From positions 1 to 64,000 of the forward strand of contig NZ_SPQP01000005.1 of the NCBI RefSeq assembly GCF_004571075.1: a stretch of DNA of 64,000 nucleotides, in the 5' to 3' direction. Under the pieces are notes generated by a model. The model was not told the origin of the DNA. It was given only the letters and a program-made list of their open reading frames with translations, and did no database searches. The DNA is from Blastococcus sp. TF02A-35 (GTDB taxonomy: Bacteria > Actinomycetota > Actinomycetes > Mycobacteriales > Geodermatophilaceae). The position numbers and the translations under genes are program-made. Shown here piece by piece: positions 16,268-25,357 of the stretch. Position 1 is the first letter of the stretch, and each line of letters begins with the position of its first letter.

Positions 16268-17566
16268 TCAGAGCGGGAGGTCCTCCAGCATCTCGGTGAC
16301 CAGCGCCGCGATCGGCGAGCGCTCGGACCGGGTGAGGGTCGTGTGCGCGAACAGCACGTGCCCCTTCAGCTTCTCGATGACGGCGGTGACGCCGTCGTGC
16401 CGGCCGACCCGGAGGTTGTCCCGCTGGGCGACGTCGTGGGTGAGGACGACCCGGGAGTTCGTCCCGAGCCGGGAGAGCACGGTCAGCAGCACGCCGCGCT
16501 CCAGGGACTGCGCCTCGTCGACGATCACGAACGAGTCGTGCAGCGACCGGCCGCGGATGTGGGTGAGCGGCAGCACCTCGATGAGGTCCCGCGCGGCGAT
16601 CTCCTCCAGGACCTCCTTGGAGACCAGCGCCCCCAGGGTGTCGTAGACCGCCTGCGCCCAGGGCGACATCTTCTCGCCCTCGCCGCCGGGCAGGTACCCG
16701 AGCTCCTGCCCGCCGACGGCGTACAGCGGCCGGAAGATCACGACCTTCTTGTGCGCCCGGCGCTCCAGCACCGACTCCAGCCCCGCGCACAGCGCCAGCG
16801 CCGACTTGCCCGTGCCCGCGCGGCCGCCGAGGGAGACGATCCCGATCTCCGGGTCCAGCAGCAGGTCCAGGGCCACCCGCTGCTCCGCCGAGCGGCCGTG
16901 CAGCCCGAAGGCCTCCCGGTCGCCCCGGATCAGCCGCACCTGCTTGTCCGGGGTCACCCGGCCCAGCCCGGACCCACGGGAGGAGAGCAGCACCAGGCCG
17001 GTGTGCGTGGGCAGCTCCGCCGCGGCGGGCAGGAACACCTCACCGGCCTCGTAGAGGGCGTCGAGGTCGGCGTCGTCCACCGACAGCTCCGCCATGCCGG
17101 TCCAGCCGGCGTCGACGACGTCGTGCGCCCGGTACTCGTCGGTGTCCAGCCCCACCGCGGCCGCCTTGACCCGCAGCGGGACGTCCTTGGTGATCAGGCA
17201 GACGTCGCGCCCCTCGGCCCGCAGGTTGAGCGCGACGACCATGATCCGCGAGTCGTTGCTGTCGTTGCGGAAGCCGGCCGGGAGCACCGACGGGTCGCTG
17301 TGGTTGAGCTCGACGTGCAGCGTGCCGCCGGACTCGCCGACCGGGACCGGGGCGTCGAGCCGGCCGTGCGTGACGCGCAGGTCGTCGAGCATCCGCAGCG
17401 TCTGCCGGGCGAACCAGCCGAGCTCGGGGTGGTGGCGCTTGTCCTCCAGCTCACCGATGACGACGAGCGGCAGGACCACGTCGGCGTCGCCGAAGCGCAG
17501 CAGCGCCCGGGGGTCGGAGAGCAGGACCGAGGTGTCGAGGACGAACGTGCGGCGGGCAGTGGTCAC
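16268..17566 (-). CDS. phoH2: PIN-PhoH fusion ATPase (PhoH2-type)
   Basis: Residues 1-140 are a PIN-type nuclease domain ([13 protein letters not shown] with the first acidic residue at 11; [12 protein letters not shown]). Residues about 225-432 are a PhoH ATPase with Walker A GRAGTGKS at 248-255, the Q-site [10 protein letters not shown] and Walker B IVDEAQ. In mycobacteria this architecture (PhoH2) is an RNA helicase and ribonuclease. The GTG at 17566 is preceded by GGGAG and gives 432 aa, the family length; an in-frame start at 17686 would add 40 low-complexity residues. A PafBC-like promoter lies about 165 nt upstream. Gene order around it resembles Mycobacterium tuberculosis Rv1080c-Rv1095. 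Confidence 0.9.
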   Translation of the reverse strand: MTTARRTFVLDTSVLLSDPRALLRFGDADVVLPLVVIGELEDKRHHPELGWFARQTLRMLDDLRVTHGRLDAPVPVGESGGTLHVELNHSDPSVLPAGFRNDSNDSRIMVVALNLRAEGRDVCLITKDVPLRVKAAAVGLDTDEYRAHDVVDAGWTGMAELSVDDADLDALYEAGEVFLPAAAELPTHTGLVLLSSRGSGLGRVTPDKQVRLIRGDREAFGLHGRSAEQRVALDLLLDPEIGIVSLGGRAGTGKSALALCAGLESVLERRAHKKVVIFRPLYAVGGQELGYLPGGEGEKMSPWAQAVYDTLGALVSKEVLEEIAARDLIEVLPLTHIRGRSLHDSFVIVDEAQSLERGVLLTVLSRLGTNSRVVLTHDVAQRDNLRVGRHDGVTAVIEKLKGHVLFAHTTLTRSERSPIAALVTEMLEDLPL

Positions 17567-17731
17567 GAGTCGGCTCCCGTGGGACGCGGCCTCGCGGCAG
17601 AGGCGCGCCCCGGTTCGAAGGTGGCCGGGCCCCGGCGCAGAGGCCGGGTACCGGCCCCCCCTGGTCGACGAACTCGTCAGCACCAACCGGGCCTCCCGTG
17701 GACGGCGAGGACAGCTCGTCGTCCACCGCGG

Positions 17732-17754
17732 ACGTTAGGCCCGACCACCGACAA
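17732..17754 (-). promoter_or_regulatory. PafBC/RecA-NDp-type DNA-damage promoter upstream of phoH2
   Basis: On the minus strand, TTGTCGGTG, 8 nt and TAACGT match the mycobacterial consensus TTGTCRGTG-N8-TANNNT exactly. It is 26 of 28 bases identical to the element at 31633-31660. The predicted transcript start near 17725 leaves a leader of about 160 nt before the phoH2 GTG. Mycobacterial PafBC activates such promoters after DNA damage. Confidence 0.65.
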
Positions 17755-17842
17755 CGGCGCCCCCACCGACCCGGTCGGAACCTGAAGTTCACCCAACGGG
17801 GTAACGGCCGTCACATCCGTCCCACGGGTGCTCGCCCGTCGC

Positions 17843-18597
17843 TCAGCTGGACTCGCGCCGGAAACGCCGGACGCCGAAGAACCAGCCGAGCACCGCCAGG
17901 AGCAGCGTCATCGCCACGCCCCACCAGGCGGTCGAGGTGCCGTAGCCGCCCTCGAAGAAGGCCCGCGCGCCCTCGACGACGTGCTTGAGCGGGTTGACGT
18001 CGCTCACCGCCTGGAGCCAGCCGGGGGCCAGCGACATCGGCAGCAGGATGCCCGAGAGCAGCAGCACCGGGAGGACGAAGGCGTTGAGCAGCGGCGCGAA
18101 CGCATCCTCGCTCTTCAACGTGAGGGCCAGCGCGTAGGAGACCGACGCGAACGCCGCGCCGAGCAGCGCGATCACCACGAGGGTGAGCAGCACCCCGAGC
18201 ACCGGCGCGCGCAGCCCCAGCGGGATGGACACCAGCACCAGGAGCGTGCCCTGCACGAGCAGGACGACGACGTCGCGCAGCACCCGGCCCAGCAGCAGGG
18301 CGGTCCGGCTGGCCGGGGTGACCCGCTGGCTCTCGATGACGCCCGCCCGGTACTCCGCGATCAGGCCGAACCCCACGAACAGCGCCCCGAAGATGCCCAG
18401 CTGCACGAGAATGCCGGGCACGAAGGTCTGGTAGGCGTTCCCCGACCCCAGCTGGCCGGACAACGGCTCGAGCAGCGGCCCGAACAGCAGGATGTAGAGG
18501 ATCGGCTGCATCAGGCTGATGACCAGCCAGGCGGGGTTGCGCAGCGACAGGCGCATGGCGCGGGCGAAGACGATGCCGGTGTCGCGCAGCAGGGTGC

Positions 18598-18601
<4 letters not shown>
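17843..18601 (-). CDS. ABC-2 type exporter permease (DrrB family)
   Basis: This is a membrane component of a drug or lipid exporter of the daunorubicin-resistance (DrrB) family. It is 252 aa with six predicted membrane segments, the N-terminal LRNPAWLVISLMQPILYILL and the ABC-2 signature region AGVIESQRVTPASRTALLLG. The end includes LKHVVEGARAFFEGGY, typical of the family. Its ATG overlaps the stop of the ATPase gene (ATGA), so the two are translated together. The substrate cannot be told from sequence. Confidence 0.9.
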
Positions 18602-19599
<998 letters not shown>

Positions 19600-19656
19600 C
19601 GTGCAGCCCACCGACGACCCGCCAGCGGTTTCCCGGGGCGCGTCAGGACGCGCCGC

Positions 19657-20067
19657 TCACCACCGGCCGTCGTCCTCGTACGGGTCCTGCCGGCGGCGCA
19701 GCGCCGGGCGCTCCACGGTATCGGTGCGCATGCCGGGCGGGAGCGCCGGCGGGTCGTCGTCGTACCCGTCGTACCGCTCGTCGTACCGGTCGTCGTAGCG
19801 CTCGTCGGCGGGGTGCCGGTCGTCCTCGGCCCAGCCGTCGTCCACCGGCCGCTGCCGTCGGGGCGGGCGCTCGCGCTCGACGACCGCCATCCGCGAGCGG
19901 CGGCGCGGGCGCAGGGCGACCAGCGCCCAGACCGCGGGCACGAGCAGCACCGGCCACTGCACGGCCGGGTCGCCGAACCGGAGCATCCCGAGCACCAGCA
20001 GGACCGCCAGCCAGGCGGCGCTCCACAGACCGAGGAACCGCGCCTGGGCGGGTGACCGGCGGGACAC
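19657..20067 (-). CDS. Hypothetical membrane protein with Tyr/Asp-rich tail
   Basis: The protein is 136 aa. Two hydrophobic segments near residues 10-30 and 36-52 are followed by an Arg-rich stretch and a tail of repeating Tyr-Asp-Arg units (about 90-106: YDDRYDERYDGYDDD). No family is recognised. It starts with a GTG 3 nt after the upstream peptidase-like gene, so the two are probably co-transcribed. Coding potential is supported by the strong GC bias at third positions and the overlap-free fit between its neighbours. Confidence 0.65.
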   Translation of the reverse strand: MSRRSPAQARFLGLWSAAWLAVLLVLGMLRFGDPAVQWPVLLVPAVWALVALRPRRRSRMAVVERERPPRRQRPVDDGWAEDDRHPADERYDDRYDERYDGYDDDPPALPPGMRTDTVERPALRRRQDPYEDDGRW

Positions 20068-20070
20068 GGC

Positions 20071-21288
20071 TCAGGCGGCCCGGAGCTCGGCGGCGACGCG
20101 GCCGGGCGTGAGCGGCTCGTCGAGCAGCCGGAGGAACCGGTCGGCCACCGGCTGCTCGGCCGGCCGCGCGTCGAGCCAGCGCGAGAGCAGGGCGAAGCCC
20201 TCCACGTAGGTGGAGGTGTAGGCCCGCCACAGCGGGTCGGTCAGGAACCGGATCTGCTGGCGGGCGCGCTCGGGGCTGACCAGCGACCAGCGCTGCAGGA
20301 AGGCGCTGACCTCGTCGGCGTCCGCGCCGCGGTCGTGCAGCAGCACGGCGGCGTCCTGGCGGACCCGGTTCAGCGGGCCCGCGGCGGCCGCGATGCGCTC
20401 GGCGAGGTGGCCGTCGAAGCGCAGCCCCAGGTCGCCGAGGATCTCCGCCGCCCACGGTCCCCAGCCCGGGCCGACGGCGGCCTGCACGCCGAGGTCGGCC
20501 AGCCCTTCGGCCATGAGGCACTCGGGGGTGTTGACGAGGAAGACCGTGTGCTCGAGGCGCCCGGTGCGCTCGACCAGCCCGCGCTCCTTGCGGCAGTGCT
20601 CGGTGTGGTGGCCGGGGTAGGACTCGTGGGCGACCAGGTGCGCCAGCTGGGAGAGGCGGTGCGGCAGGTCGGCGTTGATCGCCACGCGCGAGCGGAACCC
20701 GCCCTCGTAGTAGTTGAAGCCCGACCAGGGCTTGTCGGTGACCACCTCGTACCGGACGGTCTCGACCTCGGGCAGCCCGTACTGGCCGCGGACCCGGTCG
20801 CGCAGCGCGCTGGAGAGGGCGTGCACCGCCGTCTCCAGCCGGTCCGGCGGGCACTCCTCGCGACGGCGGTGCGCGGCGTACCGCTCGGCGAGGGTGCCGT
20901 CGCCCGGCAGCAGCGCGTCCAGCTCCGCGTGCGCCGCGGCGTAGGCGGACTCGTCGCCCAGCTCGACGTCGACCTGGAAGTAGCTGCGGACCTCCTCGAC
21001 GAACCCGACCGGCTCGCCGCTCATCTTCCGGGCGCTGCACTCCAGGCCGGTCAGCTGGCCGCGCAGGAAGTCCGCCCGGTCCTCCGGCAGCCCCGCTGCG
21101 CCGAGCTCGCCGAGCAGCTCCCGGGCCCGGTCGCGCAGCTGCTGCGGGGTGGGCGCGGGCTCGTCCCGCACCTGCGCGCGGATGCGCGGGTCACCGGTGT
21201 AGGCGTCGACGAAGCCGGGCTCCAGCCGGTCGAAACGCAGCCCCAGGCGCACGTACTCGAGGGCGATGTCGAGGGCTCCGGCGGTCAT
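20071..21288 (-). CDS. DUF885-like putative zinc peptidase
   Basis: This is a 405-aa soluble protein with HESYPGHHTEH near the middle, resembling the HExxPGH motif of DUF885 putative metallopeptidases. An LMAEGLADLG segment about 35 residues later could supply the third metal ligand. It is mostly helical, as in this family, and shorter than many DUF885 proteins (500-600 aa). There is no signal peptide, so it is cytoplasmic. Family membership is likely; substrate and activity are unknown. It lies between the isoprenyl synthase and a small membrane protein on the same strand. Confidence 0.7.
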   Translation of the reverse strand: MTAGALDIALEYVRLGLRFDRLEPGFVDAYTGDPRIRAQVRDEPAPTPQQLRDRARELLGELGAAGLPEDRADFLRGQLTGLECSARKMSGEPVGFVEEVRSYFQVDVELGDESAYAAAHAELDALLPGDGTLAERYAAHRRREECPPDRLETAVHALSSALRDRVRGQYGLPEVETVRYEVVTDKPWSGFNYYEGGFRSRVAINADLPHRLSQLAHLVAHESYPGHHTEHCRKERGLVERTGRLEHTVFLVNTPECLMAEGLADLGVQAAVGPGWGPWAAEILGDLGLRFDGHLAERIAAAAGPLNRVRQDAAVLLHDRGADADEVSAFLQRWSLVSPERARQQIRFLTDPLWRAYTSTYVEGFALLSRWLDARPAEQPVADRFLRLLDEPLTPGRVAAELRAA

Positions 21289-21310
21289 GGACGCAGTTTC
21301 GCAGCCGCGC

Positions 21311-22090
21311 CTACTCGCCGAACCGGCGGTGCCGGGCGGCGTAGTCGCGCAGCGCGCGCAGGAAGTCGACGCGGCGGAAGTCCGGCCAGTAGACGTCGGT
21401 GAAGTAGAACTCCGCGTGCGCGGTCTGCCACAGCAGGAAGCCCGACAGCCGCTGCTCCCCGCTGGTCCGGATGATCAGGTCGGGGTCGGGCTGGCCCTTG
21501 GTGTAGAGGTGCTCGGCGATGTGGTCGACGTCGAGGACCTCGACCAGCTCGTCGAGCGTCGTCCCGCGCTCGGCGTGCTCGGCCAGCAGCGACCGCACGG
21601 CGTCGGCGATCTCCCGGCGCCCGCCGTAGCCCACGGCCAGGTTGACGGTGGCGCCCGGACGGTCGCGGGTGACGTCCTCGGCCCGCTTGAGGACGGCGAC
21701 GGTCTCGGCCGGCAGCAGCTCCAGGGCGCCGACGGCGCGCAGCCGCCACCGGCGGCCGGCCCCGGAGAGGTCGGCGACGACGCCCTCGATGATGCGCAGC
21801 AGCGGCACCAGCTCCGGCTGGGGGCGGGACAGGTTGTCGGTGGACAGCATGAAGATCGTGACCACCTCGACCCCGGCCTCGTCGCACCAGTCGAGGAAGT
21901 CGGCGATCATGCCGGCGCCGCGGCGATGGCCCTCGCTGACGTCCTCCAGGCCCATGTCCCGGGCCCACCGCCTGTTGCCGTCGATGATCACGCCGACGTG
22001 CCGCGGGACCTGCGCGCCCACGAGCGCCCGGGCCAGCCGCCGCTCGTACACCTGGATCAGCGCGTCCCGTACCCGCTGACGCACCCCCAC
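21311..22090 (-). CDS. Short-chain Z-isoprenyl diphosphate synthase (UppS family)
   Basis: This is a cis-prenyltransferase, making isoprenoid diphosphates that lead to the decaprenyl/undecaprenyl lipid carrier of cell-wall synthesis. The catalytic IIDGNRRWA contains Asp37. GHRRGAGMIADFLDWC, LSTDNLSRP and DLIIRTSGEQRLSGFLLW are family motifs. The TDN variant (instead of TEN) and the order next to TrhA resemble M. tuberculosis Rv1086, a short-chain Z-farnesyl diphosphate synthase, rather than Rv2361c. Length is 259 aa. A TAGGGT lies 6 nt before the GTG, suggesting a leaderless transcript. Confidence 0.9.
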   Translation of the reverse strand: MGVRQRVRDALIQVYERRLARALVGAQVPRHVGVIIDGNRRWARDMGLEDVSEGHRRGAGMIADFLDWCDEAGVEVVTIFMLSTDNLSRPQPELVPLLRIIEGVVADLSGAGRRWRLRAVGALELLPAETVAVLKRAEDVTRDRPGATVNLAVGYGGRREIADAVRSLLAEHAERGTTLDELVEVLDVDHIAEHLYTKGQPDPDLIIRTSGEQRLSGFLLWQTAHAEFYFTDVYWPDFRRVDFLRALRDYAARHRRFGE

Positions 22091-22096
22091 GGGCCC

Positions 22097-22102
22097 ACCC
22101 TA
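22097..22102 (-). promoter_or_regulatory. -10 element for the isoprenyl synthase (leaderless)
   Basis: TAGGGT on the minus strand sits 6 nt before the GTG start. No clear -35 is visible. It faces the trhA promoter across a 130-bp divergent intergenic region. Confidence 0.35.
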
Positions 22103-22185
22103 GTGACCCGCGGCGGTCCCGCTCGCCACGCGCGGGCCGGCGGCGAGCCTCGTGGCGGGGCCGTGCAGGTCACAGCCGCTTCCGG

Positions 22186-22214
22186 GTGACGGCGAACCTA
22201 CGCCTCCGTAACCT
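22186..22214 (+). promoter_or_regulatory. Promoter for trhA, predicted leaderless transcript
   Basis: A -35-like GTGACG (22186-22191), a 17-nt spacer and a -10 TAACCT (22209-22214) are followed after 6 nt by the trhA ATG. Transcription would begin at or next to the start codon. Confidence 0.5.
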
Positions 22215-22220
22215 CGCCTC

Positions 22221-23033
22221 ATGAGCGTCTCCCCGAACGATCGCGACACGGTCCGGGTGGAGGCTGACGGTTCCGAGCTCGAGGCTCCCGCGCAGGAGGC
22301 GGTCGAGACCGTCGTCGCCGAGGGCGAGCAGGTCGAGCGGGCCTGGGACGCCTCGGACTTCGCTGACAAGGACTGGACCCATCCCGACACCCGTCCCCGG
22401 GCCCGCGGCTGGATCCACCTGGTCTCGTTCTTCGGCGCCATCGTCGCCGGCGCGGTGCTGATCCCGCTGGCCGCGGTCCAGGGCGCCCGGGCCGGCTGGT
22501 CGGTGTCGGTCTACTGCCTGACGATCTGCGGCCTCTTCGGCATCAGCGCGCTGTACCACCGGCGGCGCTGGTCACCCCGCGGCTGGCGGATCATGAAGCG
22601 CCTCGACCACTCGATGATCTTCCTCTTCATCGCCGGCACCTACACGCCGTTCGCGCTGCTGGCGGTCGACCAGCCCACCGGCTTCATCGTGCTGGCCGCC
22701 GTCTGGGCCGGCGCCCTGGCCGGCGTGACGCTGAAGATGACCTGGCCGACGGCGCCGCGGTGGGTCGGCGTCCCGCTCTACATCGGCCTGGGCTGGGTGG
22801 CGGTGTTCGTCCTCACCGACATCCTGCACATCGCGGGCGTGACCTCGATGGTGCTGCTCGCCGTCGGTGGCGTGCTCTACACCCTCGGCGGCATCGCCTA
22901 CGGCCTCAAGCGGCCCAACCCGTGGCCGGGCACCTTCGGCTACCACGAGGTGTTCCACGCGATGACGGTCGTGGCGGCGATCTGCCACTACATCGCCGTC
23001 TACTTCGCCGTCTTCAACTCGCCGTTCGTCTAG
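22221..23033 (+). CDS. trhA: Hemolysin III family membrane protein TrhA
   Basis: This is a member of the PAQR/hemolysin III family, seven-helix membrane proteins with a bound metal that take part in membrane lipid or energy homeostasis. It is 270 aa. A polar acidic N-terminus of about 65 residues precedes seven hydrophobic segments. The metal-site motifs are SALYH, LDHSMIFLFIAGTYTP and HEVFHAM. The C-terminal stop overlaps the convergent reductase gene by 4 bp. The equivalent in M. tuberculosis (Rv1085c) also lies beside the Z-prenyl synthase gene. Confidence 0.92.
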   Translation: MSVSPNDRDTVRVEADGSELEAPAQEAVETVVAEGEQVERAWDASDFADKDWTHPDTRPRARGWIHLVSFFGAIVAGAVLIPLAAVQGARAGWSVSVYCLTICGLFGISALYHRRRWSPRGWRIMKRLDHSMIFLFIAGTYTPFALLAVDQPTGFIVLAAVWAGALAGVTLKMTWPTAPRWVGVPLYIGLGWVAVFVLTDILHIAGVTSMVLLAVGGVLYTLGGIAYGLKRPNPWPGTFGYHEVFHAMTVVAAICHYIAVYFAVFNSPFV

Positions 23034-24280
23034 CCGAACGGGGGCCGGTCGTCCAGCCTCACCGAGGCCCTGCCGGCCAGCCGCCAGAGCCGGCCGGTGA
23101 GGTCGCGGTCCTCGTCGGTGACCAGGTTCCCCATCACCCGCAGGGCCACGGTCATCAGCGGGCGCGAGCGCATGCCGACCGGCCCGGCCGCCGGCAGGAA
23201 GCGCGGGACGGTGAGCAGACCGGCCAGCCGGCGGGCGATCGAGAACGCCTCGCCGTAGTGCCGGCGCAGGGTGGCCGGCCACGCCGCCGTCCAGTCGTCC
23301 TCGCCGAGCATCCCGGCCAGCGTGCGGCCGGTCTCCATGCCGTAGTCGATGCCCTCGCCGTTGAGCGGGTTCACGCAGCCGGCGGCGTCCCCGACCAGGG
23401 CCCAGTTGCGCCCGGCGACGCCGGAGACCGCACCTCCCATGGGCAGCAGCGCCGAGGCGACGTCGCGCACCTTCCCGTCCAGCTGCCACTCCTCGCGGCG
23501 GCTCTCCGCGTAGAACTCCAGCAGCGACTTCAGCTGCACGCCCGCCGGCCGGCGGGAGGTCGCCAGCGTGCCGACGCCAAGGTTCACCTCGCCGGCCTCG
23601 CGGCCCAGCGGGAACACCCAGCCGTAGCCGGACAGCAGCTCGCCCTCGGTGCCGCGCAGCTCCAGGTGCGAGCTGATCCACTCGTCGTCGCTGCGCCCCG
23701 AGCGCACGTAGCTCCGGGCGGCGACCCCGTACGCGGTGTCCCGGTGCCAGGTCCGCCCGAGCACCCGCCCCAGCGGCGAGCGGACGCCGTCGGCGACGAC
23801 GAGACGGCGGCACGCGACGGTCACCCGGCTGTCGTCCTCGAGCTCGAAGACGACGCCGGTGACCCGGTCGCCGTCCCGCTCCACGTCGACCGCCCGCGCA
23901 CCCTCCCAGGGGAGGGCGCCGGCCTCGACGGCCACCTGGCGGATGCGGGCGTCGAGCTCGGTGCGCGGCACGGCGCTGCCGTGGTCGGGGAACTCGCCAC
24001 CCGGCCAGGGCAGCTCCCACTGCCGGCCGAACCCGGCGGCCCGCAGGCCCCGGTTGCGCGCCTTCGACCGCGCCCAGTCGCCCAGCCCGAGCAGGTCCAG
24101 CTCGGCGATGGCGCGCGGGGTCAGGCCGTCGCCGCAGGTCTTGTCCCGCGGGAACACCGCCGCGTCGGCGAGGACGACGTCGTGCCCGGCACGGGCAGCC
24201 CACGCGGCGGCCGAGGACCCGGCCGGCCCGGCACCGACCACGAGGACGTCGGTCGAGCTCGGCACGGCTGCGGCGGTCAC
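23030..24280 (-). CDS. Geranylgeranyl reductase family FAD oxidoreductase
   Basis: This is a flavoprotein of the geranylgeranyl reductase family, which saturates isoprenoid chains (in mycobacteria MenJ reduces one double bond of menaquinone). It is 416 aa. The Rossmann FAD motif DVLVVGAGPAGSSAA is at the N-terminus, the family motif FPRDKTCGDGLTPRA near residue 43, and the second FAD motif NWALVGDAAGCVNPLNGEGI near 290. The neighbouring prenyl synthase supports an isoprenoid role. The GTG start is 6 nt after GACACT, suggesting leaderless transcription. Confidence 0.88.
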   Translation of the reverse strand: MTAAAVPSSTDVLVVGAGPAGSSAAAWAARAGHDVVLADAAVFPRDKTCGDGLTPRAIAELDLLGLGDWARSKARNRGLRAAGFGRQWELPWPGGEFPDHGSAVPRTELDARIRQVAVEAGALPWEGARAVDVERDGDRVTGVVFELEDDSRVTVACRRLVVADGVRSPLGRVLGRTWHRDTAYGVAARSYVRSGRSDDEWISSHLELRGTEGELLSGYGWVFPLGREAGEVNLGVGTLATSRRPAGVQLKSLLEFYAESRREEWQLDGKVRDVASALLPMGGAVSGVAGRNWALVGDAAGCVNPLNGEGIDYGMETGRTLAGMLGEDDWTAAWPATLRRHYGEAFSIARRLAGLLTVPRFLPAAGPVGMRSRPLMTVALRVMGNLVTDEDRDLTGRLWRLAGRASVRLDDRPPFG

Positions 24281-24322
24281 CGTCCCAGTGTCCCTGGTGG
24301 CGACGACGGACCGAGCACCTGA

Positions 24323-25006
24323 TCAGCCGAACAGGGGGAAGGCGCCGGCCCGCTCCCCCAGCTCGGCGCGGTCGGCCCCGGTGAGCGTCTCCCGGCCGGT
24401 GCCGCGGCGGGCGGCCGTGGCGTCGTCCCAGGTGGCGGGGAGCGGCCCCCCGGCCAGCCCTTCCAGCACGCGGCGGACCTCCGCCAGCGGCCCGGCCGAC
24501 GGGCCCGGCCGGTCGAGGTGGGCGACCAGGTCCAGGTGGTGGACGGCGGCCTCGACGGTGAGCGTGGAGAGCAGCGCGTCCACCGTCATCGCCAGGTCCT
24601 GCGTGCGCACCAGCTCACCGGCCGGCACCCGGGAGGCCGCCACGAGCACCGCGGCGGTGGTCCCGGCGTACTCCTCGACCAGGTCGGCGAAGGCGATCCC
24701 GACGGCAGCCACCGCACGGGTCCGGACCAGCGCCTCGTCGTCGCCGGGCCCCGGCGGGCTCCACCCGCGCCAGTACGTGACGGCGTCCCGGTCGGCCGGC
24801 CCACGGGCAGGGGTGTTCAGGCCGACGACGGCGCGGCGGGCGTCACCGAGCAGGTGGAACGCGAGGTCGTGGACGGCCCACCCGCGGCAGCCGGTCGGCG
24901 CCCACGGGTCGCCGGACGCGGCGCTCCCGTACAGGGCCGCGGACAGGTCGCCGTAGGCGGTGCGGAGCAGTTCCAGCGGCGCGGCCACCGGGGCAGCCTG
25001 GCACAC
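24323..25006 (-). CDS. Mycothiol-dependent maleylpyruvate isomerase-like protein (DinB fold)
   Basis: The protein is 227 aa. The N-terminal four-helix DinB/MDMPI domain is recognised by GCRGWAVHDLAFHLLGDARRA, with candidate metal ligand histidines, and by VEAAVHHLDLVAHL further on. Such proteins use mycothiol as a thiol cofactor for isomerase or transferase reactions. The substrate here is unknown. It lies next to mca, another mycothiol gene. The start may be GTG 25006 or GTG 24988. Confidence 0.75.
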   Translation of the reverse strand: MCQAAPVAAPLELLRTAYGDLSAALYGSAASGDPWAPTGCRGWAVHDLAFHLLGDARRAVVGLNTPARGPADRDAVTYWRGWSPPGPGDDEALVRTRAVAAVGIAFADLVEEYAGTTAAVLVAASRVPAGELVRTQDLAMTVDALLSTLTVEAAVHHLDLVAHLDRPGPSAGPLAEVRRVLEGLAGGPLPATWDDATAARRGTGRETLTGADRAELGERAGAFPLFG

Positions 25007-25018
25007 CGGCGCCCCGGC

Positions 25019-25357
25019 TCAGCCCCGCGCGGTGGTGCCCTGCCCGCCCTCGTCGTCGCGGTCCCGCGGCGCCTCGATCGCCAGCGGCGCCCGCCGCAGC
25101 GTGTCGAGCAGCTCCTGGCCCGGCTCCGGCCGCGGCCGGTCCAGCTCGGAGATGTCGTCGGGGACCTCGATCCGCGGCTCCTGGTCGGCCGGGTCGAAGC
25201 TCCGCGGCAGCTTCTTGAGGTGGCCGCTCATCGACCGCACCAGCAGGGCGGAGGCGATGAGCAGCAGCACGAGCAGCAGGAGCCCGAACGGCCCGGCCTT
25301 GCCGACGTCCTCGGGCGCCTGCTCGGCCGCCGCCAGGACCAGGACGGCGGTGCTCAT
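25019..25357 (-). CDS. Small single-pass membrane protein downstream of mca
   Basis: The ATG at 25357 overlaps the mca stop (ATGA) and gives 112 aa. One membrane helix lies at about 25-43 (GLLLLVLLLIASALLVRSM), followed by a basic HLKKLPRSFDP segment and an acidic, proline-rich cytoplasmic tail. A similar small membrane protein gene (Rv1083) follows mca in M. tuberculosis, so the pair is conserved. Function is unknown. Confidence 0.75.
   Translation of the reverse strand: MSTAVLVLAAAEQAPEDVGKAGPFGLLLLVLLLIASALLVRSMSGHLKKLPRSFDPADQEPRIEVPDDISELDRPRPEPGQELLDTLRRAPLAIEAPRDRDDEGGQGTTARG

Noticed and set aside
17451-17726. Small minus-strand ORF starting at the predicted PafBC transcript start, as a phoAT-like antitoxin before phoH2
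   Set aside because: It would overlap phoH2 by more than 100 bp in another frame and its composition is that of a shadow frame. A real upstream partner is not excluded.
21837-21860. TTGTCGGTG inside the prenyl synthase gene as a further PafBC site
   Set aside because: The sequence 8 nt downstream is GAAGAT, not TANNNT, and the site is within coding sequence.
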